From: Lacrimispora xylanisolvens | GTDB taxonomy: Bacteria; Bacillota; Clostridia; Lachnospirales; Lachnospiraceae | Assembly: GCA_017084465.1 (NCBI GenBank) | Contig: CP070896.1 | Location: forward strand, 4,763,501 to 4,827,500 | DNA: 64,000 nt | Direction: 5' to 3' | Part shown: piece after piece, positions 49,270-59,178 of the stretch | Position numbering within the stretch: position 1 is the first letter of the stretch | Layout of the letters: every line of letters begins with the position of its first letter | Program-made: the position numbers and the translations under genes | Notes under the pieces: model-generated | Seen by the model: the letters and a program-made list of their open reading frames with translations, nothing else | What the model was told of the DNA's origin: nothing | The model's database searches: none

Positions 49270-51229
49270 ATGTTTGAAAAACGAGATTTATGCTGGTTGC
49301 TCAAGCCGGTAAGCAAAAAACAAATTGTAACCTGGTTTATGGAAGACAGGGCCCCGTCAGTGACAGCCCGGACAATTGAACGGGAGATGCCCCTTCTGTT
49401 TGATGGAATTTCACGTTCACAAAAGGAAGATGCTTCAATTGTATTAAGCCTTGCAGAGGAAGCCAGCCTGGGAGATGAGGGTTATTCCATAGATAAAACA
49501 GAATTGGGATATGAGATCAGAGGAAACACACAAAGGTCTTCTCTACGGAATATTCGGTCTGCATCGTCTGCTGGTGGGGAAGAATGGAAGTTTCCCATAC
49601 ATAAGTATTCCGGATCAGAATTACCGGATGATTAATCACTGGGATAATTTTGACGGAACCATTGAACGTGGGTATTCTGGAAACTCGATTTTTTTTGATC
49701 ATAATAAATTTCGCGGTGATATGGATCTGATCCGCCAATATGCAAGGCTGCTGGCTTCAGTAGGGATTAATGCAGTTTCCATCAACAACGTTAACGTAAG
49801 GAAATACGAACGCTCCTTCATCACTGGGGCTTATTTAAAGGAAATAAAAAAAATAGGAGATATCTTTACTGCATATGGAATCCGGATATTTCTTGCCATT
49901 GACTTTGCAGCACCAATCTCAGTAGGGAAGCTTTCTACGGCAGATCCTTTGTGTCCGGAGGTGGCATCCTGGTGGAGACATACGGTAGAGGAACTATACA
50001 GCATAATCCCGGATTTTGGCGGATTTGTTGTAAAGGCCGATTCAGAACATGAGCCAGGTCCGTTTACATATGGAAGAAGTCACGGGGATGGAGCCAATAT
50101 GCTGGCAAAAGCAATCCGGCCTTTTGGAGGAATTATCGTCTGGAGATGCTTTGTCTATGACTGCACCCAGGACTGGAGAGACCGAAGTCTTGATCGGGCA
50201 CGGGCCGCTTTCGATCTCTTTCATGAATTAGACGGCAGTTTTGATGAAAATGTTATTTTACAGATTAAAACGGACCCATTGATTTCCAGATCAGGGAACC
50301 GGTGTCTCCTTTGTTTGGCGCTCTGAAAGAAACCAATCAGATACTGGAGTTTCAGATTACCCAGGAGTACACCGGCCACCAGAAAGATATCTGTTATCTG
50401 GTTCCCATGTGGAAGGAAGTACTGGATTTTGACACCAGACATGGAGCATTAAGTCTGGTTAAAAAAGCGGTCAGAGAGTATTCTCCCAATCAAAAGCTTT
50501 CCGGGATCTGTGCAGTAGGAAATGTGGGAATGGACCGGAACTGGACCGGAAATAAGATGGCACAGGCCAACTGGTATGGATATGGACGGCTTGCCTGGGA
50601 CAATGATCTGACTTCAGAGGAAATTGCCCGGGAGTGGCTTCATTTAAGCTTTGATTTAACGGAAGATGCAATGAAAAAAGCGTTATCCATTCTAATTACC
50701 TCCAGAGATACGTATGAGGATTATACCTGCCCTCTGGCTGTGGGATTTATGTGTAAGCCGGGAATTCATTATGGATGTGATATCGATGGCTATGAATACG
50801 ACTGCTGGGGGACTTATCACTACGCCGACAGAGACGGAGTGGGAAGAGACCGGACTGCAGCAACAGGAACTGGTTATACAAAGCAGTATTCGCCTCTTAA
50901 ATTTCAGGAGTACGAAGATATTCATACATGTCCTGACCAGTTATTGCTGTTTTTCCATCATGTACCTTATACCCATGTGCTTCATTCGGGGAAAACGGTG
51001 ATTCAGCATATCTACGATACCCATTTTGATGGTGTGGAGAAGGTAAAAGAATATCAGGCCAAATGGGAGAGCATCCGGGATGAGCTTGATGAAGACAGTT
51101 ATAAAAAACGTAAGAGACCGCCTGAATCTGCAGCTTAAAAATGCGGTGGAGTGGCGGGATCAGGTCAATACTTACTTCTTCCGGAAATCCGGTATTGGGG
51201 ATGAAGCAGGAAGAACGATCTACAATTAG
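49270..51229 (+). CDS. GH67 alpha-glucuronidase (three frameshifts)
   Basis: After repair, about 652 residues, normal for cytoplasmic GH67. The family hallmark [15 protein letters not shown] is present, as is [24 protein letters not shown] with the acid Glu, then [11 protein letters not shown] and [13 protein letters not shown] with the other catalytic carboxylates. The C-terminus [15 protein letters not shown] with [10 protein letters not shown] is typical. Frame breaks: one base too many near 49524-49534, one A too few at 50267-50270, and one A too many at 51103-51108; the last hides the true stop at 51227-51229. It removes (4-O-methyl)glucuronic acid from the non-reducing end of aldouronic acids. 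Confidence 0.93.
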
Positions 51230-51287
51230 CAGTCATCTTAGTTTATTCATAATAAATCAATGATTAATGAGAAGGAGGAGTTTAGAA

Positions 51288-52637
51288 ATGGGTATGAGGA
51301 AAACGACAGGTATGATGTGTGCTGCAATACTTGCAGCCAGTATGCTGGCAACAGGCTGCAGCAGCAAGACTGCAGAGCCAGCCAAAGGTGAAACAGCAGG
51401 AAAAGATGCAGGGGGAGAGGTAGCTTTAAACTTTTCCTGGTGGGGAAATGATGACCGCCATCAGGCAACCCAGAAAGCAATTGATGCGTTTAATACCGCT
51501 CATGCAGGAAAAATCAAAGTAACAGGAGAGCCCTCAGGCTTTGGCAATCTGGAAGAGACATTTGCCACCCGTTACGCAGGAGGGACTGCAGCGGATGTCA
51601 TGACAGTAAACTATCCATGGGTTCTTCAGTACAGCCCTGATGGCAATGGCTTTTATGACCTGGATCAGGTAAAGGACATCTTTGATTTCAGTCAGTATGA
51701 TCCGGAGTTTTTAAAATTTGGTCAGAGAGCAGGTAAGATGCAGGCAATTCCTTATGGTCAGAATACCCTGGGATTTTATTTGAACAAGTCTGCATTTGAA
51801 AGAGCCGGAATCAAAGAGCTTCCAAAGACCTTTGACGAATATAAGAAAGCGGCAGAAGCATTTACAAAAGCGGATCCCAACTCTTATTTAATCGTCAGCC
51901 CCACATTCCGTTTTGCTGCCATCTACTATCTGCAGCAGAAGACAGGCAAGGGAGAGTTTGCCGATGATTTAAGCATGAATTATACACAGGAAGATTATAA
52001 AGATGCGCTGATCTGGTATAAAGATCTGGCAGATGCCCATGTATTCTGCTCCAGAAAAGACTACATTGAAAATGTAGGCAATGAGCCTGTTAGTATCGCT
52101 CAGAACGCTAAATTTATCAACGGCGGTTATGCCGGAGTCTTAGAATGGACCGGCGGAATTGCTTCCAATGCCAAGACCTTATCAGATAAAGGCGACCAGC
52201 TGGCCATTGCACCGCTTCCAGTAATTGATGGTGCAAAATTTGAGGGAACTATGGCAAAACCATCTTTAACCTTTGCAATTTCCAAGGATTCTAAGAATCC
52301 AAAGGCTGCTGCTGAATTTTTACAGTACATCTTAAACGATCCGGAAGGAACAAAATTAATGGGTTCCACCAGAGGAATGGTTGCTTCAAAGGCAGCAAAA
52401 GCCTCTCTGGAAGCAGACGGTCAGATTACCGGTGTTGTAAAAGATGCTTATGATTTTACTGCCAATGCAAAAGTAATCAATAACTCTCCGATTTTTGAAA
52501 ATGCCAAATTTACAGACGCATACGACAAAAATTACGAGAAATTTGAATTTGGACAGAGCAGTGCGGATGATGCTGCAAAAGCAATCTTTGATGCGATCAG
52601 TGAGGAAAATGCCAAGCTGAAAGAGCAATACAAATAA
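51288..52637 (+). CDS. Sugar ABC substrate-binding lipoprotein, CUT1
   Basis: A 449-residue protein with lipobox LATGC (Cys24 from the chosen start). Family 1 signatures are LNFSWWGNDDRHQATQKAID, GGTAADVMTVNYPWVLQYS, AIPYGQNTLGFYLNKSAFERAG and AKFINGGYAGVLEWTGG. The ATG at 51288 lies eight bases from AAGGAGGAG; an in-frame ATG at 51267 lies before that site and is rejected. It sits between the alpha-glucuronidase and two permeases, so aldouronates or decorated xylo-oligosaccharides are the likely ligands. Confidence 0.92.
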   Translation: MGMRKTTGMMCAAILAASMLATGCSSKTAEPAKGETAGKDAGGEVALNFSWWGNDDRHQATQKAIDAFNTAHAGKIKVTGEPSGFGNLEETFATRYAGGTAADVMTVNYPWVLQYSPDGNGFYDLDQVKDIFDFSQYDPEFLKFGQRAGKMQAIPYGQNTLGFYLNKSAFERAGIKELPKTFDEYKKAAEAFTKADPNSYLIVSPTFRFAAIYYLQQKTGKGEFADDLSMNYTQEDYKDALIWYKDLADAHVFCSRKDYIENVGNEPVSIAQNAKFINGGYAGVLEWTGGIASNAKTLSDKGDQLAIAPLPVIDGAKFEGTMAKPSLTFAISKDSKNPKAAAEFLQYILNDPEGTKLMGSTRGMVASKAAKASLEADGQITGVVKDAYDFTANAKVINNSPIFENAKFTDAYDKNYEKFEFGQSSADDAAKAIFDAISEENAKLKEQYK

Positions 52638-52663
52638 TAGCAGAAAAAACTGCTGGTTAAGTC

Positions 52664-52696
52664 GTCACGCAGAGGAATGAGATTCTTCTGCGTGAC
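52664..52696 (+). promoter_or_regulatory. Hairpin between binding-protein and permease genes (locus 4)
   Basis: GTCACGCAGA pairs with TCTGCGTGAC, with an inner GAAT/ATTC stem. No T-run follows, so it is more likely an mRNA-stabilising or processing hairpin than a terminator. Confidence 0.65.
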
Positions 52697-52717
52697 TGAA
52701 TCGAAGGAGGGAGCTTT

Positions 52718-53590
52718 TTGAAACATAGTAAAATCGGATTGTTATATATTCTTCCATGGCTGGCAGGTATAATATTTTTAACATTATATCCTTTTGTGAA
52801 TGCACTTTTTATCAGCTTTACTGATTATAATCTTGTACGGAAACCCAACTTTGTAGGATTTCAAAATTATATAGATCTGTTCCGGAATGCTGATTTTCGG
52901 TCAACCCTGACCGCCACTATAAAGTATACAATATTTACCGTACCACTTCAGCTTTCCTTTGCTTTGTTTATTGCCTATATCCTGAATTTCCAGCTGAAGG
53001 GCATTAATTTTTATCGTACTGCTTATTATATTCCGTCTTTACTGGGAGGAAATGTTGCAGTAGCCGTGCTTTGGCGGTTTTTATTTCAACAAGATGGTTT
53101 TATCAACCGCTTTATCGGTATTTTCGGAGCGGCTCCCGTACCATGGTTATCTTCACCAAATGGAGCAATGTCTGTCATTATTTTACTAAAAGTCTGGCAG
53201 TTTGGATCTTCCATGCTGATCTTTCTGGCGGCATTAAAAGATGTGCCCCAGGAACTGTATGAGGCAGCAAGTGTGGATGGATCTACCCGGCTTTATTCTT
53301 TTTTCCGGATTACCATTCCGCTCATCACACCCACCATTTTCTTTAATCTGGTCATGCAGATGGTAAATGCCTTCCAGGAATTTAACGGTCCCTATCTGGT
53401 AACCGGAAGAGGTCCGCTAAATGCCACTTATCTGACCTCCATGTACATTTATGACAATGCTTTTAAGTTTTTTAACATGGGGTATGCAAGTGCGGCCAGC
53501 TGGCTCTTATTTATCATTATCATGGCTGTAACAGCAATTCTCTTCGCTACACAGAACAAATGGGTATTTTATTCTGATGAAGGGAACTAA
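52718..53590 (+). CDS. Sugar ABC transporter permease, MalF-like
   Basis: A 290-residue membrane protein beginning at TTG with AAGGAGGGAG in front. Six helices; EAA loop YEAASVDGSTRLYSFFRITIP; FNGPYLVTGRGPLNATYLTSMYIYDNAF is typical of MalF-like subunits. Transports the ligand of the preceding binding protein. Confidence 0.92.
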   Translation: MKHSKIGLLYILPWLAGIIFLTLYPFVNALFISFTDYNLVRKPNFVGFQNYIDLFRNADFRSTLTATIKYTIFTVPLQLSFALFIAYILNFQLKGINFYRTAYYIPSLLGGNVAVAVLWRFLFQQDGFINRFIGIFGAAPVPWLSSPNGAMSVIILLKVWQFGSSMLIFLAALKDVPQELYEAASVDGSTRLYSFFRITIPLITPTIFFNLVMQMVNAFQEFNGPYLVTGRGPLNATYLTSMYIYDNAFKFFNMGYASAASWLLFIIIMAVTAILFATQNKWVFYSDEGN

Positions 53591-53601
53591 GGAGGGGACA
53601 T

Positions 53602-54477
53602 ATGAACGGGTTAAGTAATTTAGAAAGACGCAGGCGCCGCAGAAATTTAGTCAGTGCATTCATACGTTATGGGATATTAACAGCAGTGGCTCTTGTCATG
53701 ATCTATCCCATTCTCTGGCTGGTAGGCGCGACTTTTAAAACCAATAATGAAATATTTACAACGGTCGGTTTTATTCCCAAAAGAATAGACTTTACTCCGT
53801 ACATCGAAGGCTGGAAGACGAGAACCCAGTTTACATTTACAACCTTCTTTCTCAATACGTTTCAGTACGTAATACCAAAGATTCTGTTCTGCCTGATATC
53901 CAGCACCCTGGTTGCTTATGGGTTTGCCAGATTTCAGTTTCCATTTAAAAAATTTTTATTTTCTTTACTTATGGCAACCATGTTTCTCCCGGCAGTGGTA
54001 ACAAGAATACCTCTTTATCTGCTATGGAAGAATCTTGGACTTTTAGATACTTATGTTCCATTGGTTGCACCTACTATATTTGCCAATGAACCATTCTTTG
54101 TTTTCATGCTGATTCAGTTTCTCCGGTCCATTCCCACCTATCTTGATGAGGCGGCTACTGTGGATGGATGTAATTCCTTTGAGATCCTGATTCGCATTCT
54201 GCTGCCTGCCTTAAAACCGGCAATTGTCAGCTGTACCATTTTCCAGTTTATCTGGAGCTTTAACGATTTTTTAGGGCCCCTTATTTACGTCACCAGCTTA
54301 TCCAAATATCCGGTTGCGCTGGCACTAAAGATGTCTATCGATCAAAGCAGCGGAATTGTTGAATGGAATCAGATTCTTGCCATGTCATTTCTTGCTCTGC
54401 TTCCTGCGCTGATCCTGTTTTTTGCAGCTCAGAAGTATTTTGTGGAAGGAATCACTTCTACCGGTGCGAAAGGATAG
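53602..54477 (+). CDS. Sugar ABC transporter permease, MalG-like
   Basis: A 291-residue membrane protein. It opens with a basic cytoplasmic tail (LERRRRRRNLVSAF), has six helices, EAA loop DEAATVDGCNSFEILIRILLP, and ends YFVEGITSTGAKG. It starts 11 bp after the MalF-like gene with GGAGGGG. Its stop codon touches the start of the esterase gene, so all are one operon. Confidence 0.92.
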   Translation: MNGLSNLERRRRRRNLVSAFIRYGILTAVALVMIYPILWLVGATFKTNNEIFTTVGFIPKRIDFTPYIEGWKTRTQFTFTTFFLNTFQYVIPKILFCLISSTLVAYGFARFQFPFKKFLFSLLMATMFLPAVVTRIPLYLLWKNLGLLDTYVPLVAPTIFANEPFFVFMLIQFLRSIPTYLDEAATVDGCNSFEILIRILLPALKPAIVSCTIFQFIWSFNDFLGPLIYVTSLSKYPVALALKMSIDQSSGIVEWNQILAMSFLALLPALILFFAAQKYFVEGITSTGAKG

Positions 54478-56377
54478 ATGTTTATGGATAATAAGGAAAA
54501 ACGGCTTATGCTTCCCAAACTAATCAGCCACGGCTGTGTCCTGCAGACTGGAGAGAGAACAAGAATCTGGGGCCTTGCGGCTCCGGGTGAAGGCGTCTCT
54601 CTGCGGCTTTTGCACCAGGAAATCAGCTGCAGGGCAGATGGAGACGGAAACTGGGAAGCTTACTTTCATCACTTACAGCCAGGCGGACCCTTTATCATGG
54701 AATTGACCGGGGAATCCGGTGAGACAATTCAGGTGTCAGATGTTTATCTGGGGGGAGGTATTCATCTGCAGCGGCCAGTCCAATATGGAACTGCCCATGA
54801 ACCGGGTAAAGGACCGGTATCCCATAGAGTTTGAAAAACAGGGGGATGCCAGATTCCGGCTGTATAAAGTAAAAGAAAACTATGAATTTCATGGGCCTTT
54901 AAGGGATCACGTGGAAGCTTCGTGGAAGGAATGTTCTCCAGATACCATTGGAGAATTTTCTGCTGTCTCTTATTTCTTCGGAAAATTTATGCGGGAGAAT
55001 AGAAATGTGCCCATTGGTCTTATTAATGTAAGCCTTGGCGGATCTTCTGTAGAAGCCTGGATGGGAGAAGAAGAGGTCAGTCAGTATCCTGATATGAAGA
55101 AAGAGCTGGAGCAATGCCAGAATCAGATATTTTTAGAGGAAAAGATGGCAGGGCAGACAAAGGCTCATGAGAATTGGTATGAGACGGTAAGAGATTTAGA
55201 AAAAAGTATGGACTGGAACGGTAACAGCTGGAAGGAAGTGACTCTTCCGGCCTTTTTAAAGGATTTCGGGCTGGATCATTTTAATGGAGTCATCTGGTTT
55301 CGCAAACGGATTATGCTGCCCGGACATCTGGAGGGAAAAAAGGCAAGACTCTGGCTGGGAACCATGGTAGACAGCGACAGAACCTATGTCAACGGCGTTC
55401 TGGTGGGAGAGACCGGATACCAGTACCCGCCCAGGAAATACAACGTTCCGGAAGGTGTGCTAAAAGCGGGGGGAAAATGAGATCCGCATCTGCCTGGTGT
55501 GTGAGAATGGGGCAGGAAGAGTAACTCCTGATAAGATTTACGCCTTATTTGCAGAGGAAGAAGTCATTGTTTTAGATGGCAGATGGGAGTACCAAAGTAG
55601 GGCGGTGGGTGAATCTGCGCCCAGAGTGGACTTAATGTCCCAGAAACCAACCGGGCTTTATAATGGGATGCTGGCACCCTGTTTTCCCTATCTGGTAAAA
55701 GGCGTTTTATGGTATCAGGGAGAGAGCAATGACGAGAGACCGGATTCCTATGAGGAACGGCTGAAGCAGATGATTTTCTTTGGAGAAAGATGTGGAAGGA
55801 AGAGAGTCTGCCTTTTGTAATTGCCCAGCTGCCTAATTTTTCCATTGATTTAGATGACAAGAACGATGCCTGGCCAAGGATCAGGGAAGCACAGAGAAAA
55901 GCGGGCGGATTAAAGAATGTGGCAGTTACGGTAAATATGGATTTAGGGGAAGATAACGACCTTCACCCGCTTAACAAACGAGAGGCAGCTTATCGTATGT
56001 CCCTGGCAGTAAGGGCCATGATATACGGGGAGCGTGTGATCTTTCGGGGACCATGGCTCTGGGATTTTAATGTGTCAGAGCAATGGATTACTCTGATTTT
56101 TGAGACAGAAGATAAAAAAGGTCTTGTTATCCGCGGAGGAACAGGACTGGAAGAGTTTGAGATCGCAGGTGCAGACGGAGTCTATTATTCTGTGACAGGA
56201 GAAATAAAAGAAAATCAGGTCCGTATCTGCAGCAGTGAGGTAAAGAAGCCGGTTTTCTTCCGGTATTGCTGGTCCAATACTCCAAAGAAAGGCCTTTTAT
56301 ACAACGAAGCGGGTCTGCCTGCTTCTCCTTTTGAAATTTCAACGTTATCATACAGAAAGTCCCGGTCCGGCCAATAG
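54478..56377 (+). CDS. Sialate O-acetylesterase / acetyl xylan esterase-like SGNH hydrolase (three frameshifts)
   Basis: After repair, about 632 residues. The SGNH block I GEVFICSGQSNMELPM carries the nucleophile Ser. GVIWFRKRIMLP marks the inserted jelly-roll, VKGVLWYQGESND is block III, and DLHPLNKREAAYRMSLAV carries the catalytic His. No signal peptide, so cytoplasmic. Frame breaks: one G too many at 54750-54755, one G too many at 55468-55473, and one T too few near 55774-55781. In this operon, removal of acetyl groups from imported xylo-oligosaccharides is more likely than action on sialic acid; that is inference from context. ATG 54484 is an alternative start. Confidence 0.88.
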
Positions 56378-56398
56378 CCAAACGGGACTTTTTGTATG
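56350..56398 (+). terminator. Terminator overlapping the esterase 3' end
   Basis: AAAGTCCCG pairs with CGGGACTTT, extended by ATACA/TGTAT outside. The left arm lies within the last codons of the esterase. It also suits the convergent merR gene. Confidence 0.85.
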
Positions 56399-56400
56399 AA

Positions 56401-57195
56401 TTACTGAGAAACAGGAAGATACAGTTCCAGATAATGAATGGTTTTATTTAAATCCCCTTCTGTTTCCTCTTCTTTTTGCTGTTCTGGCGCGCAACCCATG
56501 ACAGGGCCGCAGTAAGCAGTTCCTGTGAGAGAATAACCCTGTTCTTTAGCCCACTCAGCTGCCTTTAGAATCTTCCCTTCATCAGGAACAAGAGAGTCGG
56601 ACGCAAGAACGGTGTAAACACAGGTTTCCCATTTCAGGACAGGAAAGCGTTTTAAATCAGGATTCAGCCTCATCACTGAGGAAGTTTCTTCTGAAAGAAG
56701 AAAAAATTCGTCCCGGAGTTTCGCGTGTTTATCCTTAATTATGTATTCCTGGAACGGAGCACATAAGTCAGGGATTCCAAGACGGTTGATCTCTTCGCAG
56801 TCCTTGATCCTGTAATGGGTGAGAAGCGGTTTGGTCTGGTATTGATCCAGACCCTGCTTCACGTTATCGTAAGTAATTTTTAACAGGTTTAAATGCACCA
56901 GCGACTGCCGGTGAAGTTCTAACTGTTGTTTTTCTTCTGTAATTTTTTTCTGAATCATGGAGCGGCTTGAATGAATGGAACTTTTATAAAGAATCCGCTC
57001 AATGTCTTCCAGGCTGAAATTAAGTCTGCGGTAATACATAATGCTTAACAGCCTGCTGATGTCATCATAGGTATAGCTTCGGTAACCATTTTCCTCTTTT
57101 TTTGGCTGTATGATCCCCTTTTTTTCGTAAAAGCGAAGGGTATCGCGGCTTAAACCTAACCGAAGGGAGACTTCTCCAATGCTGTACTTCTTCAT
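56401..57195 (-). CDS. MerR-family transcriptional regulator with GyrI-like effector domain
   Basis: A 264-residue regulator. The MerR winged helix is at the N-terminus (YSIGEVSLRLGLSRDTLRFYEKKGIIQP), followed by the dimerising coiled coil (about 75-125) and a C-terminal region resembling GyrI/BmrR effector domains (ETCVYTVLASDS, EWAKEQGYSLTGTAYCGPV). Such proteins sense small hydrophobic or cationic molecules and twist long-spacer promoters. It lies 106 bp downstream of asnB on the same strand; its target is not evident. Confidence 0.92.
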   Translation of the reverse strand: MKKYSIGEVSLRLGLSRDTLRFYEKKGIIQPKKEENGYRSYTYDDISRLLSIMYYRRLNFSLEDIERILYKSSIHSSRSMIQKKITEEKQQLELHRQSLVHLNLLKITYDNVKQGLDQYQTKPLLTHYRIKDCEEINRLGIPDLCAPFQEYIIKDKHAKLRDEFFLLSEETSSVMRLNPDLKRFPVLKWETCVYTVLASDSLVPDEGKILKAAEWAKEQGYSLTGTAYCGPVMGCAPEQQKEEETEGDLNKTIHYLELYLPVSQ

Positions 57196-57301
57196 GCTAA
57201 TTCCTCGCGTTCAGTCTGTTATTGCCACTGTTATTCTACCACAAATTGTGACAAATTTCCCTTACGGTTTTCTTTCTATGCTTACAAAATACTAACAGAA
57301 T

Positions 57302-59152
57302 CTATACAATTCCAATGGAGTAGATCTCCAGCCAGTAATTAATCTGGAGAAGGTAGGCAAGCATCTGGGGTCCTGCCATTAGCTGTCCATACCAGGGCTT
57401 TCCATAATCGGAAGGCTTTGCCAGAAAATGCTCCAGTTTATTCTTATCAAGGAATTCCATAACCGGCGCTTTGCTGTCAGACATCATTTCCCGCACTCTG
57501 TTTATGAGAAGCGCTTCGTAATTGGTATCATAGGTTTTGGGGTAAGGAGATTTTCTGCGGAAAAGAATTTCATCTGGTAAAAGTCCCTTGCCTGCCTGGC
57601 GAAGGAGGTTCTTCACCACTCCGTCTCTTGTCTTCATATCCCAGGGAACGTTCCATACGTATTCAATAATCCGGTGGTCTGCAAAGGGAACTCTGGCTTC
57701 CAGCCCGGAATACATGCTGTCCCGGTCCATACGATTTAACAGTGTCTGCATAAACCAGCGCAGGTTCAGATAGGAAATCTCCCGTCTTCTAGCTTCTGTG
57801 GGACTGTCTTCCGCCAGTAAGGGAGTTTCAGCAACTGATTTTTCATAGGTTTCCATTACATATTCATCCATATTTAGATAATTTAAAAATTCGTCATTCA
57901 GCAATGACTTACGGGGCTGCAAATCCATGGTCCAGGGGAATGCATGGGCTTTAAAACAGTCTTCTCTGTGAAACCATGGATAACCGCCAAAGATTTCATC
58001 GGCACATTCTCCAGTTAAAGTCACCTTATTATGAGGCTTCACCATGGAACAGAAATGAAGCATAGAGGAATCAATGTCTCCCATAGCAGGCAAATCGTGG
58101 GCCATAACGGAATCGTAAAGCCGGTCTGCCTGGGTCAGATTATCGCACTCCAGGTAGTGATGGTCAGAATCCAGAAACTTTACCATCAGATCCACAAAAG
58201 GCCGGTCCTGTGAGGGCTGAAAAGCACTGGCTTTAAAATACTGATCGTTATTTACAAAATCAAAGGAAAAGGTATTAAGCCGTCTGCCCTGTTTTTTCAG
58301 CTCTGCGGCACAGACTGCGGAGACAATGCTGGAATCTACGCCTCCGGACAAGAAGGTGCAGATGGGCACATCAGAAACCATCTGCCGTTTGATGGAGTCC
58401 GTGACTAAAAATGATGTTTTTTCGATGGTTTCCTCATAGCTGTCCTCATGAGGATGGCTTTCCAGTTTCCAGTAGGATTTTAAATGGAAGCCTTGCTGAG
58501 AGCAAAGAAGCATATGCCCTGGCAGCAGCTCCTTCATGTCTTTGAAAACTCCGCAGCCCGGAGTGCGGGCAGGTCCGATGGAAAATACTTCGTTTAATCC
58601 CTTTTTATCCAGGTAAGGACGGATACCCGGATAGGCAAAAATCCCCTTCAGTTCAGATGCAAAGATAATTTCGTCATCCCGCACAGTATAAAATAAGGGC
58701 TTTACACCGGCACGATCCCTGCATAAGCAGAGGCATTCCCGGTATGGATCCTGAATGGCGTAGGCGAAGATCCCATTCAGCTGTCTGGCAAAATCAGGAC
58801 CATATTCCATGTAGCCGGTAAGGATGACTTCCGTGTCGCAGGTAGTGTCAAAAGAGTGGCCTTTTTTGATTAAATCATTGCGAAGCTCTTCGGTATTGTA
58901 GATTTCTCCGTTATATACAATGCAAAACGTTTTCCCTGCTTCCGTTTTTTTCATAGGCTGGCTGCCGTTTGTTAAGTCAATAATGGATAAACGGGCGTGG
59001 GATAGTCCCCCATGCTCAAACAGCCAGGTGCCGGACGCATCCGGTCCCCGGTGTCTTTGAATGGCAGCCATATCCTCCAGCACATGGGTGTAATAGGATT
59101 TATCTTTTAAGTAATCCCGGTTTGAGTTATAGAATCCGGAAATTCCACACAT
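57302..59152 (-). CDS. asnB: Asparagine synthase (glutamine-hydrolysing)
   Basis: A 616-residue protein starting MCGISGFYNSN, so Cys2 is the glutaminase nucleophile. Other landmarks are RHRGPDASG, YNGEIYNTEELR, and the synthase-domain ATP-binding loop FLSGGVDSSIVSAV, then GECADEIFGGYPWF. It converts aspartate, glutamine and ATP to asparagine, or acts in a related amidotransfer. The ATG at 59152 has AGGAGGAATC in front; upstream in-frame sequence overlaps the transporter gene and is excluded. It follows the transporter gene by 26 bp on the same strand. Confidence 0.94.
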   Translation of the reverse strand: MCGISGFYNSNRDYLKDKSYYTHVLEDMAAIQRHRGPDASGTWLFEHGGLSHARLSIIDLTNGSQPMKKTEAGKTFCIVYNGEIYNTEELRNDLIKKGHSFDTTCDTEVILTGYMEYGPDFARQLNGIFAYAIQDPYRECLCLCRDRAGVKPLFYTVRDDEIIFASELKGIFAYPGIRPYLDKKGLNEVFSIGPARTPGCGVFKDMKELLPGHMLLCSQQGFHLKSYWKLESHPHEDSYEETIEKTSFLVTDSIKRQMVSDVPICTFLSGGVDSSIVSAVCAAELKKQGRRLNTFSFDFVNNDQYFKASAFQPSQDRPFVDLMVKFLDSDHHYLECDNLTQADRLYDSVMAHDLPAMGDIDSSMLHFCSMVKPHNKVTLTGECADEIFGGYPWFHREDCFKAHAFPWTMDLQPRKSLLNDEFLNYLNMDEYVMETYEKSVAETPLLAEDSPTEARRREISYLNLRWFMQTLLNRMDRDSMYSGLEARVPFADHRIIEYVWNVPWDMKTRDGVVKNLLRQAGKGLLPDEILFRRKSPYPKTYDTNYEALLINRVREMMSDSKAPVMEFLDKNKLEHFLAKPSDYGKPWYGQLMAGPQMLAYLLQINYWLEIYSIGIV

Positions 59153-59178
59153 AATGATTCCTCCTTTGGGTGAATCGT

